A stretch of 64,000 bases of DNA from Streptomyces sp. TP-A0874 (lineage in GTDB: Bacteria > Actinomycetota > Actinomycetes > Streptomycetales > Streptomycetaceae), in NCBI RefSeq assembly GCF_001748085.1, contig NZ_BBZK01000010.1:186001-250000 (forward strand). The letters run 5' to 3'. Below the pieces are notes generated by a model, which made no database searches, was not told the origin of the DNA, and saw only the letters and a program-made list of their open reading frames with translations. Of this stretch, positions 60,794 through 64,000 are shown piece after piece (position 1 is the stretch's first letter; each line of letters begins with the position of its first letter). Both the position numbers and the translations under genes were made by a program.

Positions 60794-61801
60794 ATGTCAC
60801 TTCGCTCACGGGTGAGCCGCCGGGCTCGCCTCGCACTGGCGTCAGTCGCCGCCGGTGGCCTCGCAGTAGCGGGCATCGCGCTCGTCCCGTCTTCGGCGAC
60901 CGCCACCACGACCACTTCAACATCCCGGGCCGCCGCGGTCCAGACGCAGGCCGACACCATCACCCCGGCCGAGATGCTGCGTCGGGCCGCCACCTGGCTC
61001 ACCGCCAACAACGGCTCCCAGGTGCCGTACAGCCAGACCTCCGTCTGGTCGGACGGCTACCGGCAGGACTGCTCCGGCTACGTGTCGATGACGCTCGGCC
61101 TCTGGAAGTCCGGCCCGAACACGGTCGAGCTCGCGAGCAACCGCAGCCTGACCACCCCGATCTCCCTCGGGGACCTCAAGCCGGGCGACCTGCTGATCGA
61201 CGCCGAGGGCTCCAACACCACGCGCCACGTGGTCATCTTCGAGAAGTGGACCGACTCCTCGCACACCGCCTACTCGGCCTTCGAGCAGCGCGGCGGCCAC
61301 GGCACGGACCACCGGGTGCTCACCTACGGGCTCAACGCGGGCAGCGAGTACAAGCCGTACCGTCCGGTCAAGCTCTCCGGCGAGACCCCGCCCGACCCGC
61401 CGGCCGCGGACTGGCCGATGCTGACGGTGGGGTCGCAGGGCGCCAACGTCACCACCGCGCAGTACCTGCTCCGCGCCCAGGGGCAAAGCCTCGTGGTGGA
61501 CGGCTCCTACGGCTCGGAGACGGCTGCTCGGGCCAAGGCCTTCCAATCCGCCAAGGGCCTCGTGGCCGATGGTGAGATCGGTCCCAAGACCTGGCCCCAC
61601 CTGGTGGTCGAGGTGAAGAACGGCTCGCAGGGCGATGCGGTCCGAGCGCTCCAGACCCAACTGGTGTCCCACGGCTACAAAGTCACGGTGGACGGCTCGT
61701 TCGGCCCCGAGACCCAGAAGGCCGTCACCGACTTCCAGGGCAGCAAGAAGCTGGTCGTCGACGGCCTGGTCGGCCCGGTGACCTGGGAAGCCCTGCTCTG
61801 A
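60794..61801 (+). CDS. Secreted NlpC/P60-like protein with two peptidoglycan-binding domains, 335 aa
   Basis: A Sec signal peptide (basic RSRVSRRAR, then hydrophobic ALASVAAGGLAVAGIAL) ends near ATA. The first domain has DCSGYVSMTLGLWKSGPN (Cys) and TTRHVVIFEKW (His), fitting an NlpC/P60- or CHAP-like cysteine peptidase. Two PG_binding_1 repeats follow: LTVGSQGANVTTAQYLL... with VDGSYGSETAARAKAFQSAK, and VKNGSQGDAVRALQTQL with VDGSFGPETQKAVTDFQ. ATG 60794 is chosen because GAAGGA lies seven bases upstream and it begins the signal peptide. It should act in the cell wall. Confidence 0.8.
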   Translation: MSLRSRVSRRARLALASVAAGGLAVAGIALVPSSATATTTTSTSRAAAVQTQADTITPAEMLRRAATWLTANNGSQVPYSQTSVWSDGYRQDCSGYVSMTLGLWKSGPNTVELASNRSLTTPISLGDLKPGDLLIDAEGSNTTRHVVIFEKWTDSSHTAYSAFEQRGGHGTDHRVLTYGLNAGSEYKPYRPVKLSGETPPDPPAADWPMLTVGSQGANVTTAQYLLRAQGQSLVVDGSYGSETAARAKAFQSAKGLVADGEIGPKTWPHLVVEVKNGSQGDAVRALQTQLVSHGYKVTVDGSFGPETQKAVTDFQGSKKLVVDGLVGPVTWEALL

Positions 61802-61863
61802 TCCACCACGGCCGGGTGGAACGGCCGGCACCCGCCGACCGTTCCCGAGCGGCCTGAGCGTTC

Positions 61864-61907
61864 GACGCCCGCTCCCGCCCCCTGAATCCGGGGCAGGAGC
61901 GGGCGTC
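61864..61907. terminator. Bidirectional terminator between hydrolase and LCP genes
   Basis: GACGCCCGCTCCCGCCC pairs with GGGCAGGAGCGGGCGTC over 17 bp with one mismatch. It closes a 10-base loop between converging genes. Confidence 0.85.
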
Positions 61908-61922
61908 CGCGTTTCCGGCCGG

Positions 61923-63176
61923 TCAGGGGCTGGAGACGGTGACCTTCTCGTCGTTGTTGAGCTGGTCGACCAGCTGCTTGATCTTCGGCTTGTCCAGCTG
62001 GAGGGAGCCCAGCGGCGCCGGACCGCCGGTCGGAAGGTTGATCTGCTCGCCCTCGCCGCCGGAGACGCCCTTCATGGCCCAGAACATCGAGGCGAGGTTC
62101 CACAGGCTCATGTCCTTGTCGACGGTGAGGGTGTCCAGCCCCGCACCCATCGCCGGATAGAGCTTGAAGGGGTTGAGGACGGTCGAGGGGGTGGCGGTCT
62201 GCGAGGCGAGCGCGGCCAGGAACTTCTGCTGGTTCTTGGTGCGCTCCAGGTCGCTCCCGGCCTCCTTGCGGTTCCGGACGAAGGCCAGCGCCTGCGCGCC
62301 GTCCAGGGTCTGCCGGCCCTTCTTGAAGTCGGCACCGGAGTCCCGGTCCTTGATATCGCGCGGGATGTCCATCTCCACCCCGCCGATCGCGTCCACGATC
62401 TTCGCGAAGCCGCCGAGGCCGATCTCGACGTAGTGGTCGATCTTCAGACCGGTGTTGTACTCGACGGTGCGCGTCAGCAGCCAGCCACCCTCCTTGACGT
62501 GCACGGAGTTGAGCTTCGCCTGCTGCTCCGGGATGCGCCGGCCGCTCTCGGTGCCGGTGAACTCGGGCACGGTGACCCAGGTGTCCCGCGGCAGGCTGAC
62601 CATGGTGCTGCCGTTGCTGCCCACATGCAGAATGATCATGGAGTCGGTGAGCTGGCCCTCGGAGCTGCCGGTGTGCAGCCGCTGCTTCTCCTCCGCGGAG
62701 AGGCCCTTGCGGCTGTCCGAACCCACGATGAGGTAGTTGGTGCCCTTGCCCTCGGCCGGTCGGTTCTCCACCAGGCTGAGGTCCACCTGGCGGTCGAGCT
62801 TGGAGTCGGCCCAGAAGTACGTCCCGAGGGAGACGGCGAGCAGGACCACCACGAGTGAGAGAACCGTCACCTTGAACCGGCGGCCCCAGTTCGGCCGGGA
62901 CGGGCCGTACGGGCCCTGGCCTCCGCCGCCGTAGACCTGGCCGGGGCCGTAGCCGTCGATGTCCTCGTAGCCCTGGGACTGCTGGCTGGGGATGCGGCCG
63001 TGCGGAGAGAACTCGGGAGGCAGCGGCGGCTCACCGGTCGGTCTGCCGCCGTAGCGGGGATCGCCGCCGCGCTGGACGTGCCGCATGGCGCGCGCCGACT
63101 CCGGCCGGGGAGCAGCGCTGCCGCGCCCGTAGCCGTCCCTGCTGTCCTCGGTCCACCCCTGGGGCCAATCACTCAT
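61923..63176 (-). CDS. LytR-CpsA-Psr (LCP) family wall-polymer ligase, 417 aa
   Basis: LCP enzymes attach teichoic acid, arabinogalactan-like or capsule polymers to peptidoglycan. A Gly/Pro/Arg-rich cytoplasmic tail of about 95 residues precedes one membrane helix (about residues 103-125, VTVLSLVVVLLAVSLGTYFW). The LCP core follows: NYLIVGSDSRKGL, TDSMIILHVGSNGSTMVSLP with catalytic Arg/Asp in RDTWVTVP, and GFAKIVDAIGGVEMDIPRDI. Also conserved are LDGAQALAFVRNRKEAGSDL and RTKNQQKF. ATG 63176 is the start; the longer frame overlaps the divergent thioesterase. Confidence 0.92.
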   Translation of the reverse strand: MSDWPQGWTEDSRDGYGRGSAAPRPESARAMRHVQRGGDPRYGGRPTGEPPLPPEFSPHGRIPSQQSQGYEDIDGYGPGQVYGGGGQGPYGPSRPNWGRRFKVTVLSLVVVLLAVSLGTYFWADSKLDRQVDLSLVENRPAEGKGTNYLIVGSDSRKGLSAEEKQRLHTGSSEGQLTDSMIILHVGSNGSTMVSLPRDTWVTVPEFTGTESGRRIPEQQAKLNSVHVKEGGWLLTRTVEYNTGLKIDHYVEIGLGGFAKIVDAIGGVEMDIPRDIKDRDSGADFKKGRQTLDGAQALAFVRNRKEAGSDLERTKNQQKFLAALASQTATPSTVLNPFKLYPAMGAGLDTLTVDKDMSLWNLASMFWAMKGVSGGEGEQINLPTGGPAPLGSLQLDKPKIKQLVDQLNNDEKVTVSSP

Positions 63177-63315
63177 ACGAGAAAGTGTGCCTGGCGGATG
63201 CGTCCGGGTGACAGAGCGGGGGAAGGGGGAGAGGGGATCTGTAGCCGAGCTGATGCAGAGCGTCCCGCGGAGGACGGTGCCGAGCCGGTTGGTACCGCCG
63301 CATACAGTGGAGGAC

Positions 63316-63852
63316 ATGACCGACCAGCCCGAAACCCCGGATTCTGCGCTTCCGGGGAAGCCGACCGCCGCTTCCCGCACCACCCTGTCGCACATCATGA
63401 CCGGGGCGGACACCAACCTGCTGGGCACCGTGCACGGCGGGGTGATCATGAAGCTGGTGGACGACGCGGCCGGTGCGGTCGCGGGCCGGCACTCGGGTGG
63501 ACCGGCGGTCACCGCCTCGATGGACGAGATGGTCTTCCTGGAGCCGGTCCGGGTGGGCGACCTGGTCCACGTCAAGGCCCAGGTGAACTGGACCGGCCGG
63601 TCCTCCATGGAGGTGGGCGTGCGGGTCCTGGCGGAGCGGTGGAACGAGTCCACCCCCGCCACCCAGGTCGGTAGCGCGTATCTGGTCTTCGCGGCGGTGG
63701 ACGAGAACGGCCGGCCCCGGCCGGTGCCGCCGGTGCTGCCCGAGACCGAGCGTGACCGGCGCCGCTACCAGGAGGCGCAGATCCGGCGTACCCACCGGCT
63801 CGCCCGGCGCCGGGCGATCAAGGAGCTCCGGGAGCAGCGGCAGGCGGACTGA
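63316..63852 (+). CDS. Acyl-CoA thioesterase (hotdog, hexameric type), 178 aa
   Basis: Hydrolyses acyl-CoA. A single hotdog domain has TNLLGTVHGGVIMKLVDDAA (the family HGG motif and acidic catalytic residue), SMDEMVFLEPVRVGDLVHVK and RSSMEVGVRVLAE. A basic C-terminal tail (RRTHRLARRRAIKELREQRQ) extends it. ATG 63316 has TACAGT (63303-63308) seven bases upstream and a GGAGG too close to use, so it is probably leaderless. It diverges from the LCP gene. Confidence 0.9.
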   Translation: MTDQPETPDSALPGKPTAASRTTLSHIMTGADTNLLGTVHGGVIMKLVDDAAGAVAGRHSGGPAVTASMDEMVFLEPVRVGDLVHVKAQVNWTGRSSMEVGVRVLAERWNESTPATQVGSAYLVFAAVDENGRPRPVPPVLPETERDRRRYQEAQIRRTHRLARRRAIKELREQRQAD

Positions 63853-63918
63853 CCGCGTTCTGTCTTCCGGCCCCACGGTCGACGTTGTGCGCCCCGGCCG
63901 GTAGCTGCCGTCGCCGAC

Positions 63919-64000
63919 CTACTCGAAACGCAGGTCGGCGATCGTTCCGAGGTCGAGGCCGTACCGGGCGTAGACCCTCGTGGTGTTGATCGACGTGAGG
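63919..64000 (-). CDS. C-terminal fragment of a gene cut by the window edge
   Basis: The minus strand up to the right edge reads LTSINTTRVYARYGLDLGTI and ADLRFE before TAG at 63919. Only 26 codons are visible, too little to identify the product; the codon bias is that of a real Streptomyces gene. The rest lies beyond position 64000. Confidence 0.55.
   Translation of the reverse strand, partial: LTSINTTRVYARYGLDLGTIADLRFE

Overview
The window is high-GC actinobacterial DNA with GTG/TTG starts, leaderless-looking promoters and a bldA-type tRNA-Leu(UAA); a Streptomyces (or very close relative) core chromosome is the best fit. The order rpf-rpf-eno-divIC-DUF501-ppx-ndh-cfa, then bldA, then CBS, hut, a SigB-type sigma locus, purK-purE and an LCP gene looks (from memory) like the conserved Streptomyces backbone. 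Most of the window is housekeeping; the accessory material sits just after bldA (about 22.0-26.6 kb) and in two repeat-bounded stretches (1-6.6 kb and 59.1-59.9 kb).

Layout. 0.2-3.6 kb: FtsX/MacB-type ABC exporter (minus). 4-6.2 kb: SurA-like lipoprotein, mazG, a DUF6479-like membrane protein. 6.2-6.75 kb: repeat-rich spacer with three 55-bp tandem copies and an inverted copy of the sequence at the window's left edge. 6.8-14.3 kb: P450, two Rpf-type transglycosylases (the second behind a c-di-AMP riboswitch), enolase, DivIC, DUF501, Ppx/GppA phosphatase. 14.3-17.9 kb: decayed RelE-type toxin, a Rex-type operator, type II NADH dehydrogenase, cyclopropane-fatty-acid synthase. 18-21.5 kb: a second ABC exporter paralogous to the first. 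21.9 kb: bldA tRNA, followed at once by a nonsense-mutated integrase start, an adenylyltransferase-like gene, a small CxxC protein, an orphan MurG and an FG-GAP lipoprotein. 27-34.5 kb: Bax-inhibitor-1 protein, small hypotheticals, thiolase, SGNH hydrolase, cystathionine beta-synthase. 34.9-40.3 kb: RpiR regulator, MFS exporter, and an APC permease with a PLP fold-III decarboxylase. 40.6-46.2 kb: hutU, M20 amidohydrolase, hutF, hutI (histidine to glutamate, lacking hutH). 46.3-48.5 kb: sigma factor divergent from an anti-anti-sigma/anti-sigma pair. 48.6-52.5 kb: POT peptide transporter and a two-component system. 52.5-59.1 kb: GtrA, purK, purE, dipeptidase, UDP-sugar dehydrogenase, acyl-CoA dehydrogenase. 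59.1-64 kb: inverted-repeat-flanked membrane gene, K+ channel, peptidoglycan hydrolase, LCP ligase, thioesterase.

Connections. Cell-wall growth and dormancy recur: two Rpf proteins, DivIC, an orphan MurG, LCP ligase and a peptidoglycan-binding hydrolase. The most notable regulatory link is that the window carries both the UUA-decoding tRNA bldA and a gene that needs it: the anti-anti-sigma factor next to the sigma gene has an in-frame TTA at codon 27, the only such codon found by reading the real genes. No complete mobile element, CRISPR array, or polyketide/NRPS cluster is present. All domain and ortholog assignments come from reading motifs; no search was run.
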